A DNA stretch of 6,715 nucleotides, taken from Chitinophagaceae bacterium. Its GTDB lineage: Bacteria > Bacteroidota > Bacteroidia > Chitinophagales > Chitinophagaceae. The notes under the pieces were generated by a model, which searched no databases, was not told the origin of the DNA, and saw only the letters and a program-made list of their open reading frames with translations. The stretch is from contig JAFMJX010000101.1 in the NCBI GenBank assembly GCA_017853235.1, forward strand, positions 1 to 6,715. The letters run 5' to 3'. Below are positions 1-6,278 of the stretch, piece by piece (the first letter of the stretch is position 1; each line of letters begins with the position of its first letter). The position numbers and the translations under genes are program-made.

Positions 1-2382
1 GTTATTTTCTTCCACTTTCTTTTGTGCACGTTCGATAGATTTAGTGATCATGCTATGTTGAATCACTTCTCCTTCTTTGTATCCAGCAAAGTCCATCACT
101 TTTGCAATACGCTCACTTCCAAACATGCGCATTAAATCATCTTCCAATGACACGAAGAATAAGGAAGATCCCGGATCTCCTTGACGTCCAGCTCTACCTC
201 GCAACTGTCTATCTACTCTTCGCGATTCATGACGCTCCGTACCTAATATCGCTAAACCGCCTGCTGCTTTTACTTCAGGACTTAATTTAATATCCGTACC
301 ACGACCTGCCATGTTGGTAGCAATAGTAACCGCTCCAGTTAAACCTGCTTCAGCAACAACTTGAGCTTCACGCGCATGTTGCTTAGCGTTTAATACATTA
401 TGTGGAATGTTTTTTTGACGCAACATTCTACTTAATAATTCACTCACTTCTACCGATGTGGTTCCCACTAAAACAGGGCGTCCCTTTTCACGCAATGATA
501 TAATAGCATCAATAACAGCACCAAATTTTTCACGTTTGGTTTTATAGACTAAATCTTGTTCATCATTTCGAATGGCAGGAATGTTTGTTGGTATTGAAAC
601 GACATCAAGTTTATAAATGCTCCAAAATTCTGCAGCTTCTGTTTCGGCGGTACCAGTCATACCTGCCAACTTATGGTACATTCTAAAGAAGTTCTGTAAA
701 GTAATGGTAGCATATGTTTGACTTGCTGCCTCAATCTTTACATTTTCTTTTGCTTCAATTGCTTGGTGCAAGCCGTCGGAATAACGACGACCTTCCATGA
801 TACGACCTGTTTGTTCATCTACAATTTTCACTTGACCTTCAATCACCACATATTCAACATCATTGTCAAATAAAGTATAAGCTTTCAACAATTGATTTAC
901 AGTATGAATACGATCCGACTTAATACTATAATCATTGATGATCGTTTCCTTTTGTTGCATCTTAACCTCAGGTGCTAAGCTTGCATTTTGATCAATTGAA
1001 TTTAACGCAACACTTATATCGGGCAATAAGAAAAAGTTAGGATCCTCCCCCGATTTTGTAATGAGTTGCAATCCTTTTTCTGTGAGTTCTACTGAATTAT
1101 TTTTTTCATCAATATGGAAATAAAGTGCTTCATCCACTATAGGCATTTCACGTTGCTGATCTGCTAAATAATAATTTTCAGCTTTTTGCAACTTAACCCT
1201 AATACCAGGTTCACTCAAATATTTGATTAATGCATTATTTTTAGGCAACCCTCTAAATGCACGGTACAAAGCCAATCCGCCATCTTTTGGATCATCATTG
1301 CCTTCGCTTATTTTTTTCTTAGCTTCAATTAAAAATTGATTGGTTACTTTTTTTTGAGCCTCTACTAATTTTTCAATACGTGGTTTTAACTCAAAAAATT
1401 GTTGCTCACCTGTTGGATGACTAATAGGACCAGAAATAATTAATGGAGTACGAGCATCATCTATCAACACCGAATCCACCTCATCCACCATCGCATAATG
1501 ATGTTTACGTTGCACCATTTCCTCTGGAGAATGAACCATATTATCCCTCAAATAATCAAAACCAAATTCATTGTTGGTACCATATGTAATATCTGCTCGG
1601 TAGGCATTGCGACGATCTTCCGAATTAGGTTGGTGCTTGTCGATACAATCCACTGTAATACCTAACCATTCAAATATGGTTCCATTCCATTCGCTATCAC
1701 GTTTTGCTAAGTAGTCATTCACTGTTACTATATGAACTCCTTCCCCAGTTAATGCATTTAAGTAGGCTGGCAAAGTAGAAACCAAGGTTTTACCTTCCCC
1801 AGTGGACATCTCGGCAATTTTACCTTGATGTAAAACAATACCTCCAATGAGCTGCACATCATAGTGCACCATATTCCATGTTATAAGTGTGCCAGCTGCC
1901 TTCCATGTAGTTTGGAATATAGATTGATCTCCTTGAATAGTGACATATTCTTTTTTGACCGACAACTGACGATCCAAATCGGTTGCAGAAGTAGTTAATT
2001 GTGTATTTTCGGTAAAACGACGTGCTGTTTCCTTCACTACTGCATACGCTTCTGGTAAAATTTCCCATAAGGCATCTTCCAAAGCTTGATCACGCTCCTT
2101 TTTTAAGGCATCAATATTTTGATAAATTGTATCACGACTTAAAAAGTCGCTCATTTCTAAAGCTTCAGCCGCTGCTTGTTGTTCTTCCAGTTTTTGATCT
2201 AAGGAAGTGACATGCGTTTTAATGCGTCCTTTAAACTCCTGGGTTTTAGCTCTTAAAGCGTCATTTGAAAGACTTTTGTAAGATTCAAAATGGCCATTAA
2301 TCACTGCCACCAAATGAGCTATTTTTTTTACATCCTTCTCACTTTTGGAGCCTCCGAATATTTTACTAATAAATTGCAACAT
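1..2382 (-). CDS. secA: Protein translocase ATPase SecA, N-terminal 794 residues (3' end beyond the window)
   Basis: SecA is the cytoplasmic motor that pushes unfolded preproteins through SecYEG using ATP. The reading frame stays open from ATG 2382 to the left edge. Landmarks in order: N-terminal MLQFISKIFGGSK; Walker A MSTGEGKT at about 192-199; YGTNNEFGFDYLRD; DEVD box at 300-303; IVDEQTGR at 520-527; MTGTAE from 575, opening the second nucleotide-binding domain; ATNMAGRGTD around 689-697; arginine-finger motif QLRGRAGRQGD at 726-736. It stops at about the start of the helical scaffold helix, so the wing, IRA and C-terminal tail are not visible. Walker A lies about 90 residues later than in E. 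coli SecA. This comes from extra sequence around residues 60-180, and the cross-linking domain (roughly 310-470) is also enlarged; both are typical of the long Bacteroidota SecA. ATG 2382 was chosen because the family N-terminus begins there. An in-frame ATG at 2424 would add 14 unconserved residues. Transcription is divergent from atpG. Identity is near certain; no frameshift was found. Confidence 0.98.
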   Translation of the reverse strand, partial: MLQFISKIFGGSKSEKDVKKIAHLVAVINGHFESYKSLSNDALRAKTQEFKGRIKTHVTSLDQKLEEQQAAAEALEMSDFLSRDTIYQNIDALKKERDQALEDALWEILPEAYAVVKETARRFTENTQLTTSATDLDRQLSVKKEYVTIQGDQSIFQTTWKAAGTLITWNMVHYDVQLIGGIVLHQGKIAEMSTGEGKTLVSTLPAYLNALTGEGVHIVTVNDYLAKRDSEWNGTIFEWLGITVDCIDKHQPNSEDRRNAYRADITYGTNNEFGFDYLRDNMVHSPEEMVQRKHHYAMVDEVDSVLIDDARTPLIISGPISHPTGEQQFFELKPRIEKLVEAQKKVTNQFLIEAKKKISEGNDDPKDGGLALYRAFRGLPKNNALIKYLSEPGIRVKLQKAENYYLADQQREMPIVDEALYFHIDEKNNSVELTEKGLQLITKSGEDPNFFLLPDISVALNSIDQNASLAPEVKMQQKETIINDYSIKSDRIHTVNQLLKAYTLFDNDVEYVVIEGQVKIVDEQTGRIMEGRRYSDGLHQAIEAKENVKIEAASQTYATITLQNFFRMYHKLAGMTGTAETEAAEFWSIYKLDVVSIPTNIPAIRNDEQDLVYKTKREKFGAVIDAIISLREKGRPVLVGTTSVEVSELLSRMLRQKNIPHNVLNAKQHAREAQVVAEAGLTGAVTIATNMAGRGTDIKLSPEVKAAGGLAILGTERHESRRVDRQLRGRAGRQGDPGSSLFFVSLEDDLMRMFGSERIAKVMDFAGYKEGEVIQHSMITKSIERAQKKVEENN

Positions 2383-2427
2383 AGTCCTTTGATAAATTAT
2401 ATATGATACCTTATAGTCAATCATTAT

Positions 2428-2444
2428 GCCAATGTCATTTTGGC
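2428..2444 (-). repeat. GCCAA-N7-TTGGC palindrome in the secA leader
   Basis: A perfect 5-bp inverted repeat with a 7-base spacer, lying between the predicted secA transcription start and its ATG. In the transcript it could form a small stem-loop; in DNA it could be a dyad operator. The same half-sites recur as GCCAAA at 2460-2465 and TTTGGC at 2485-2490. It is short enough that chance cannot be excluded. Confidence 0.3.
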
Positions 2445-2509
2445 CACTATTAAGGGGGTGCCAAAGGTAAGCAATTGGGGGCAGTTTGGCTATATTAGGG
2501 GGCTCCCAA
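2441..2509. repeat. Imperfect direct repeat with GGGGG cores, period about 44 bp
   Basis: The stretch 2441-2464 (TGGC, then TATTAAGGGGGTGCCAA) is repeated imperfectly at 2487-2509 (TGGC, then TATATTAGGGGGCTCCCAA). The G runs start 44 bases apart. A third GGGGG at 2477-2481 sits between them, so the three runs are spaced 23 and 21 bases, about two helical turns. The first copy overlaps the secA -7 box. The layout resembles a set of protein-binding sites, but the binding protein, if any, is unknown. Confidence 0.45.
2462..2469 (-). promoter_or_regulatory. Bacteroidota -7 promoter box for secA
   Basis: Read on the minus strand this is TACCTTTG, a perfect match to the TAnnTTTG -7 element of the Bacteroidota primary sigma factor. 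Transcription would begin a few bases downstream, near 2455, giving a secA leader of about 70 bases. No TTG is seen 19-21 bases upstream, so the -33 element is weak or absent. The orientation, the distance to secA and the identical core at atpG support it; it is inferred from motif alone. Confidence 0.6.
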
Positions 2510-2510
2510 T
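2474..2510. repeat. Inverted repeat upstream of both promoters
   Basis: ATTGGGGGC (2474-2482) and GCTCCCAAT (2502-2510) are inverted copies of nine bases with a single G-T mismatch, separated by 19 bases. It lies between the two divergent -7 boxes, so it is probably not transcribed from either, which favours a DNA site (operator) or chance over an RNA hairpin. No T-run follows on either strand, so it is not an intrinsic terminator. Confidence 0.4.
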
Positions 2511-2538
2511 ATAAAAATTAACTTGAGAGGGTCTAAAA

Positions 2539-2569
2539 TTGAAAATTGGGTGAAAAAATGATACCTTTG
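2539..2569 (+). promoter_or_regulatory. Bacteroidota -33/-7 promoter for atpG
   Basis: TTG at 2539-2541 is followed after exactly 20 bases by TACCTTTG at 2562-2569. This fits the Bacteroidota consensus of a -33 TTG, a gap near 20, then TAnnTTTG. The predicted start near 2573-2577 leaves a leader of about 60 bases before the atpG ATG. It supports ATG 2636 as the real start, because the upstream in-frame ATG at 2558 would lie before the transcript begins. Confidence 0.7.
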
Positions 2570-2581
2570 CTCGCCTTAAGC

Positions 2582-2605
2582 CCGCCTCCATTTTGGAATG
2601 GGCGG
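2582..2605 (+). promoter_or_regulatory. Stem-loop in the atpG 5' leader
   Basis: CCGCC (2582-2586) pairs with GGCGG (2601-2605), and CATT (2589-2592) pairs with AATG (2597-2600) around a TTGG loop, leaving a two-base TC bulge. It stands out as GC-rich in an AT-rich region and sits just after the predicted transcription start. It is followed by the purine run GGAGGGAGG (2604-2612), which is about 23 bases from the ATG and so too far to be a normal Shine-Dalgarno. A weaker A/T hairpin (AAAAAT 2614-2619 with ATTTTT 2624-2629) ends just before the start codon. A role in mRNA stability or translation control is possible but unproven. Confidence 0.4.
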
Positions 2606-2635
2606 AGGGAGGAAAAAATAGAAATTTTTGCAGTT

Positions 2636-3505
2636 ATGGCAGGTCAATTAAAAGAAGTTAGAAACAGGATTAAAAGTACGCAAAGTACGCAGCAAATTAC
2701 CAAGGCAATGAAGATGGTGAGCGCGGCCAAATTACGTCGTGCACAAGATGCTATCACTCAAATGCGCCCTTATGCTCGCAAATTACAGGAAATGTTGAGC
2801 AATATCGTAGGCAGCTTAGAAGGGGATATGAATATCTCTTTAGCCGAAACTCGTCCTGTGAATAATGTGTTGTTTATTGTGATCACTTCTGATCGTGGAT
2901 TGTGCGGAGGGTACAACGCCAATGTTGTAAAATTGACCAAGTCTACTATTGCCGAAAAATATCCTAATAAAAAAATCACGATTTGGAATATTGGAAAAAA
3001 AGGATACGAGAGTTTGTCAAAGTCTGGTTATAATACAAATGCCGATTTTAAAGACATCTTCTTGAATTTAACTTTTGAAAATGTACAAGCCGCTGCACAA
3101 GCTGCAATGAATGCTTTTTCAAATAAAGAATTTGATGCAATAGAAATTGTGTACAGTGAATTTAAAAATGCTGCTACACAAGTTTTTTCTTCAGAGCCCT
3201 TCTTACCTATTCCTAAAGTTGTTAAAAAAGAAAACCAGAAGAAAACTGATTTTATTTTTGAGCCTGCAAAAGAAGTTTTAGTTGCTGAATTAATGCCTAA
3301 AATTTTAAATACGCAATTATATAAAGCAGTGTTGGACGCCAATGCAAGTGAGCATGGCGCACGAATGACTGCAATGGATAAAGCAAGTGAAAACGCCAAC
3401 GAATTATTAAAAACTTTGAAAATATCTTATAACCGTGCACGTCAAGCAGCTATTACTACCGAATTAACCGAGATAGTAAGTGGTGCTGCAGCGTTAAACG
3501 GATAA
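2636..3505 (+). CDS. atpG: F1F0 ATP synthase subunit gamma
   Basis: The gamma subunit is the central rotor shaft of the F1 sector and couples proton flow through F0 to catalysis in the alpha/beta ring at the inner membrane. The 289-residue product is of normal family length. The N-terminal helix (MAGQLKEVRNRIKSTQSTQQ, then ITKAMKMVSAAKLRRAQ, 1-37) and the C-terminal helix (HGARMTAMDKA at 240-250; RQAAITTELTEIVSGAAAL at 269-287) are the paired coiled-coil parts of the shaft. ITSDRGLCGGYNANV at 83-97 is the conserved Rossmann-like segment. ATG 2636 is preferred over upstream in-frame starts because the conserved N-terminus begins at this Met and the promoter lies upstream. Unusually, no other ATP synthase gene flanks it: secA is divergent upstream and scpB follows after 14 bases, so it appears to be expressed from its own promoter and to lead the downstream run. 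Confidence 0.97.
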   Translation: MAGQLKEVRNRIKSTQSTQQITKAMKMVSAAKLRRAQDAITQMRPYARKLQEMLSNIVGSLEGDMNISLAETRPVNNVLFIVITSDRGLCGGYNANVVKLTKSTIAEKYPNKKITIWNIGKKGYESLSKSGYNTNADFKDIFLNLTFENVQAAAQAAMNAFSNKEFDAIEIVYSEFKNAATQVFSSEPFLPIPKVVKKENQKKTDFIFEPAKEVLVAELMPKILNTQLYKAVLDANASEHGARMTAMDKASENANELLKTLKISYNRARQAAITTELTEIVSGAAALNG

Positions 3506-3519
3506 GACACCTCCCTATT

Positions 3520-4197
3520 ATGGAAATTAGTCAAATTATACCTCATATTGAAGCCTTGGTTTTTGCAAGCGAAAAAGCATTAAATGCAAATGACATTACC
3601 GAACTCATTAATAATGCATTTGGATTTTTAGAAGAGCGCATAACTTTAGATCAAGTGGAGAGTGCTTTAAATGGTATTCAAGAAAAATACAGTACCGAAT
3701 TTTACCCTTTTGAATTAAAACAAAGTGGTGGCGGTTGGCAATTTTTAACAAAACCTGATTTTCATAAAACGATTGCTCAATTAAACGGCGATAAATTTTT
3801 AAAACGATTGTCTAACGCCGCTTTAGAATCACTTGCAATTATAGCCTACAAACAACCTATTACCAAAGGTGAAGTAGAAGCTATCAGAGGAGTAAATAGC
3901 GATTATTCTATTCAAAAATTATTGGAGAAAGAATTAATTGTCATAAGTGGTCGTAATGAAAATATGCCTGGCAAGCCTTTGGTGTATGCCACTTCTAAAA
4001 ATTTTATGGACTATTTCGGGATCAATTCAACCGATGATTTACCTAAAATTCGCGAAGTTTTAGCAGAGCAAATTGTGGAAGCCACAGTGGTAAAACCTGA
4101 AGATTTTACCGATACAAGCGTTTTGGATCAAACACAGGACATCAATGAATCCGAGACCGAAGATTTTGATACTCAGGATTCTTCCAGCCAAGAATAG
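3520..4197 (+). CDS. scpB: Segregation and condensation protein B (ScpB)
   Basis: ScpB is the winged-helix subunit that binds the ScpA kleisin of the Smc-ScpAB condensin complex, which compacts and segregates the chromosome. The 225-residue product shows two winged-helix modules. The first spans about 1-90 (IEALVFASEKAL near the start, GGGWQFLTKPDF at 70-81). The second contains the hallmark RLSNAALESLAIIAYKQPIT (96-115), followed by AIRGVNSDYSIQKLLEKELI (121-140), ISGR (142-145) and a PGKPLVYATS turn (150-159). Residues from about 190 to the end form an acidic, Ser/Thr/Gln-rich tail, probably disordered and absent from short homologues. It begins 14 bases after atpG and is likely co-transcribed with it. 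Its usual partner gene scpA is not in the window. The family call is firm from the second-domain motif. Confidence 0.95.
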   Translation: MEISQIIPHIEALVFASEKALNANDITELINNAFGFLEERITLDQVESALNGIQEKYSTEFYPFELKQSGGGWQFLTKPDFHKTIAQLNGDKFLKRLSNAALESLAIIAYKQPITKGEVEAIRGVNSDYSIQKLLEKELIVISGRNENMPGKPLVYATSKNFMDYFGINSTDDLPKIREVLAEQIVEATVVKPEDFTDTSVLDQTQDINESETEDFDTQDSSSQE

Positions 4198-4218
4198 ACT
4201 AATTAAAGGTTCTCATTG

Positions 4219-4226
4219 TATCTTCG
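4219..4226 (+). promoter_or_regulatory. Possible -7 box giving a near-leaderless lysA transcript
   Basis: TATCTTCG resembles the TAnnTTTG -7 element with one change (C for T). It ends only four bases before the lysA ATG at 4231, so transcription would start at or beside the start codon. No clear -33 TTG is present 19-21 bases upstream. It may be a weak internal promoter in the atpG-scpB run, or chance. Confidence 0.3.
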
Positions 4227-4230
4227 TACT

Positions 4231-5445
4231 ATGAAGTCAAGTTTAACTTATACGCAGTTAAAGGATGCCGCTATTCAATATGGCAGTCCCTTATACGTTT
4301 ATCATGCAGAAAAAATAGTCGAGCAATACCTAAATTTATTAACTCATTTCAATCCTGCAACGACACAGTTTTTTTACGCGTGTAAAGCACTCACTAATAT
4401 TCATGTTTTAAAAGTGATTCAAAAAGCAGGATGTAATATTGACTGCTCTTCTATCAACGAAGTGAAATTAGCTTTACATGTTGGATTTAATCCTTGTACT
4501 ATTTTATACACCAGCAACAGTGTGTCCTTTGAGGAAATAAAAGAAGCTGTTTCATTGGGTGTTAATATTAATATAGATAGTTTATCTAACCTTGAAAAAT
4601 TTGGTGCACAATATGGAGATACCTACCCTATTGGCGTTCGCGTGAGACCCAATATTATGGCAGGCGGAAATTTAAAAATTTCAACAGGTCATGACAAAAG
4701 TAAATTTGGTATTCCGTATACGCAGCTAGAAGAATTGACAGCCCTTCAAAAAAAATACGCGCTTAATATTTATACATTACATATACATACAGGAAGTGAA
4801 ATTAAAGACGTAGAAGTTTTTTTACAATCTGCCACTGTTTTTGAAAGTATGCTAGTGCACTTCCCAACGGTAAAAGTATTAGATTTTGGAGGTGGATTTA
4901 AAGTTCCATATCAACCTGGTGAAAAAGGAACTGATATTGCATTATTAGGTGCAGAAGTAAATCAATTCATGCAAAAAATTACCGAAAAGCTAGGACGTAA
5001 ATTAACGGCTTGGTTTGAACCAGGAAAATATATGGTGAGTGAAGCTGGTTATTTTATTGCGCAGGTGAATGTATTAAAACAATCTGGAGACATTGTGTTT
5101 GCAGGCATCAATACGGGATTGAATCATTTAATCCGTCCTATGTTTTATGATGCTTACCATCACATTGATAATTTAAGTCAGCCGGATAAACCTACACAAG
5201 CTTATGCCGTAGTTGGAAATATTTGCGAGACAGATACTTTTGCTTGGGATCGTCCTATTCCAGCAATCACCGAAGGCGACTTTTTAGTATTTTATAATGC
5301 TGGGGCATACGGATATGAAATGGCTAGCAATTATAATGCAAGATTTAAGCCAGCTCAGGTATTATTTGAAAACAATGAATCAAGATTAATTAGCCGAAGA
5401 GATACTTTAGAAGATTTATTAACACTTCAAACACCCTTGACTTAA
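4231..5445 (+). CDS. lysA: Diaminopimelate decarboxylase
   Basis: This PLP enzyme (alanine-racemase fold, type III) decarboxylates meso-diaminopimelate to L-lysine, the last step of bacterial lysine synthesis, in the cytoplasm. The 404-residue product has the expected landmarks: YACKAL at 49-54, with K52 the predicted PLP Schiff-base lysine; GHDKSKFGI (153-161); HIHTGSE (184-190); glycine-rich DFGGGF (218-223), which binds the PLP phosphate; FEPGKY (262-267); NHLIRPMFYDAYH (298-310); CETD (332-335), with C332 the catalytic cysteine contributed across the dimer; and AGAYGYEMASNYNARF (357-372), with Y360 near the cofactor. Many homologues have Arg in the EPGR motif where this has K266. ATG 4231 is preferred; a TTG at 4216 in the same frame would add only MYLRT. 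It follows scpB by 33 bases. Ornithine/arginine decarboxylase relatives are less likely given the overall DAP-type motif pattern. Confidence 0.94.
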   Translation: MKSSLTYTQLKDAAIQYGSPLYVYHAEKIVEQYLNLLTHFNPATTQFFYACKALTNIHVLKVIQKAGCNIDCSSINEVKLALHVGFNPCTILYTSNSVSFEEIKEAVSLGVNINIDSLSNLEKFGAQYGDTYPIGVRVRPNIMAGGNLKISTGHDKSKFGIPYTQLEELTALQKKYALNIYTLHIHTGSEIKDVEVFLQSATVFESMLVHFPTVKVLDFGGGFKVPYQPGEKGTDIALLGAEVNQFMQKITEKLGRKLTAWFEPGKYMVSEAGYFIAQVNVLKQSGDIVFAGINTGLNHLIRPMFYDAYHHIDNLSQPDKPTQAYAVVGNICETDTFAWDRPIPAITEGDFLVFYNAGAYGYEMASNYNARFKPAQVLFENNESRLISRRDTLEDLLTLQTPLT

Positions 5446-5499
5446 AAAAATATATCTAATACATAAAATCGATAAAGTGTTAGCACCTAAGCGTACATT

Positions 5500-6267
5500 A
5501 TGATAGAAGTAAAAAACATATTCAAAGCCTTTGACGAAAAAGTAATCATAGACGATGTGAGTGCTGTATTCAAGCCTGGAATATGTAATTTAATTATAGG
5601 AGCAAGTGGAAGTGGAAAGACAGTTCTCACTAAATGCATGGTGGATTTAATTCAGGCAGATCAGGGTCAAGTAATTTTTGATGGTGAATCTATCTCACAA
5701 ATGACTAAAGAAGATCGTAAAGAATTACGTAATAATATAGGCATGTTGTTTCAAGGCAATGCTTTATTTGACTCTCAAACGGTAGAAGAAAATGTACGAT
5801 TCCCATTAGACATGTTTACAAATTTATCCTTGAAAGAAAAAAATGAAAAAGTAAATAAAACGCTAGCCAGAGTCAACTTGCATGATGTTAATAATAAATA
5901 CCCTGCAGAAATTAGCGGAGGTATGAAAAAAAGAGTCGCATTGGCACGCGCGATTATAATGGAGCCTAAATATTTGTTTTGCGATGAACCTAATTCAGGA
6001 TTAGATCCCCAAACCTCCATGGTGATTGACAAACTCATTCATGAACTAACGATAGAATTTAACATCACTACCATCGTAGTAACACATGACATGAACAGTG
6101 TAATGGAAATTGGACAACACATCATATACTTACATCAAGGAAAAAAGGAATGGGAAGGCAATAATCAAGAAATCATATATAGTCAAAATCAATTATTGAA
6201 TAATTTTATCTTTGCATCAGAGTTTTTACAAGATGCTAAAAAAATGAGGATGTCCAATCATTCCTAA
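5500..6267 (+). CDS. MlaF-like ABC transporter ATP-binding protein
   Basis: A stand-alone ABC ATPase of 255 residues, expected to sit on the cytoplasmic face of an inner-membrane permease. Motifs are complete: Walker A GASGSGKT (34-41), Q-loop Q85, signature SGGMKKR (139-145), Walker B YLFCDEP (158-164) with catalytic E163, D-loop SGLD (166-169) and switch H196 in VVTHD. The segment MLFQGNALFDSQTVEENVRF (82-101) and the SGGM form of the signature, where many other ABC families have SGGQ, are characteristic of the MlaF/Ttg2A family. That family powers phospholipid transport between outer and inner membranes with MlaE permease and MCE-domain MlaD. Neither partner is beside it here: lysA lies 54 bases upstream and a thioredoxin-like gene 26 bases downstream. 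The family is firm; the substrate is inferred from homologues. No strong promoter or terminator was seen in the 54-base gap. Confidence 0.88.
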   Translation: MIEVKNIFKAFDEKVIIDDVSAVFKPGICNLIIGASGSGKTVLTKCMVDLIQADQGQVIFDGESISQMTKEDRKELRNNIGMLFQGNALFDSQTVEENVRFPLDMFTNLSLKEKNEKVNKTLARVNLHDVNNKYPAEISGGMKKRVALARAIIMEPKYLFCDEPNSGLDPQTSMVIDKLIHELTIEFNITTIVVTHDMNSVMEIGQHIIYLHQGKKEWEGNNQEIIYSQNQLLNNFIFASEFLQDAKKMRMSNHS

Positions 6268-6278
6268 TATACCTATTT

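Larger units (their letters stand above)
2383..2635. other. Divergent secA/atpG control region
   Basis: This is the only non-coding stretch of notable length, about 250 bases between the start codons of secA (minus) and atpG (plus). I see no conserved gene in it. It holds a TACCTTTG box on each strand (2462-2469 minus, 2562-2569 plus), three GGGGG runs at 2454, 2477 and 2498, four TTGGC/GCCAA half-sites between 2428 and 2490, and a structured, purine-rich atpG leader. The open frame continuing upstream of atpG to 2546 is probably chance: its extra 30 codons do not resemble the gamma subunit, and its first possible starts (TTG 2546, ATG 2558) lie at or before the -7 box, outside the expected transcript. 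Confidence 0.8.

Noticed and set aside
102..290. Small plus-strand ORF inside secA
   Set aside because: It lies opposite the conserved SecA second ATPase domain and shows no recognisable protein character; a shadow frame.
1859..2210. Short ORFs on both strands within the secA 5' half
   Set aside because: Both overlap the in-frame SecA coding sequence and lack conserved motifs; shadow frames.
2395..2419. Sigma70-style TTGACT/TATAAT promoter for secA on the minus strand
   Set aside because: The spacing between the two elements is only 13 bases, and the TACCTTTG box fits the expected Bacteroidota sigma factor better.
2474..2510. Intrinsic terminator
   Set aside because: No T-run follows the inverted repeat on either strand, and it sits between two divergent promoters rather than after a gene.
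2454..2531. G-quadruplex from four G runs (2454, 2477, 2498, 2529)
   Set aside because: Spacers are 18, 16 and 26 bases, far longer than the short loops of a stable canonical quadruplex.
2546..2635. 30-codon N-terminal extension of atpG from TTG 2546 or ATG 2558
   Set aside because: The conserved gamma N-terminus starts at ATG 2636, the added residues match nothing in the family, and these starts lie at or before the predicted -7 box, outside the transcript.
3028..3399. 123-codon minus-strand ORF opposite atpG
   Set aside because: It is antisense to well-conserved gamma-subunit codons and has no promoter-like or family features.
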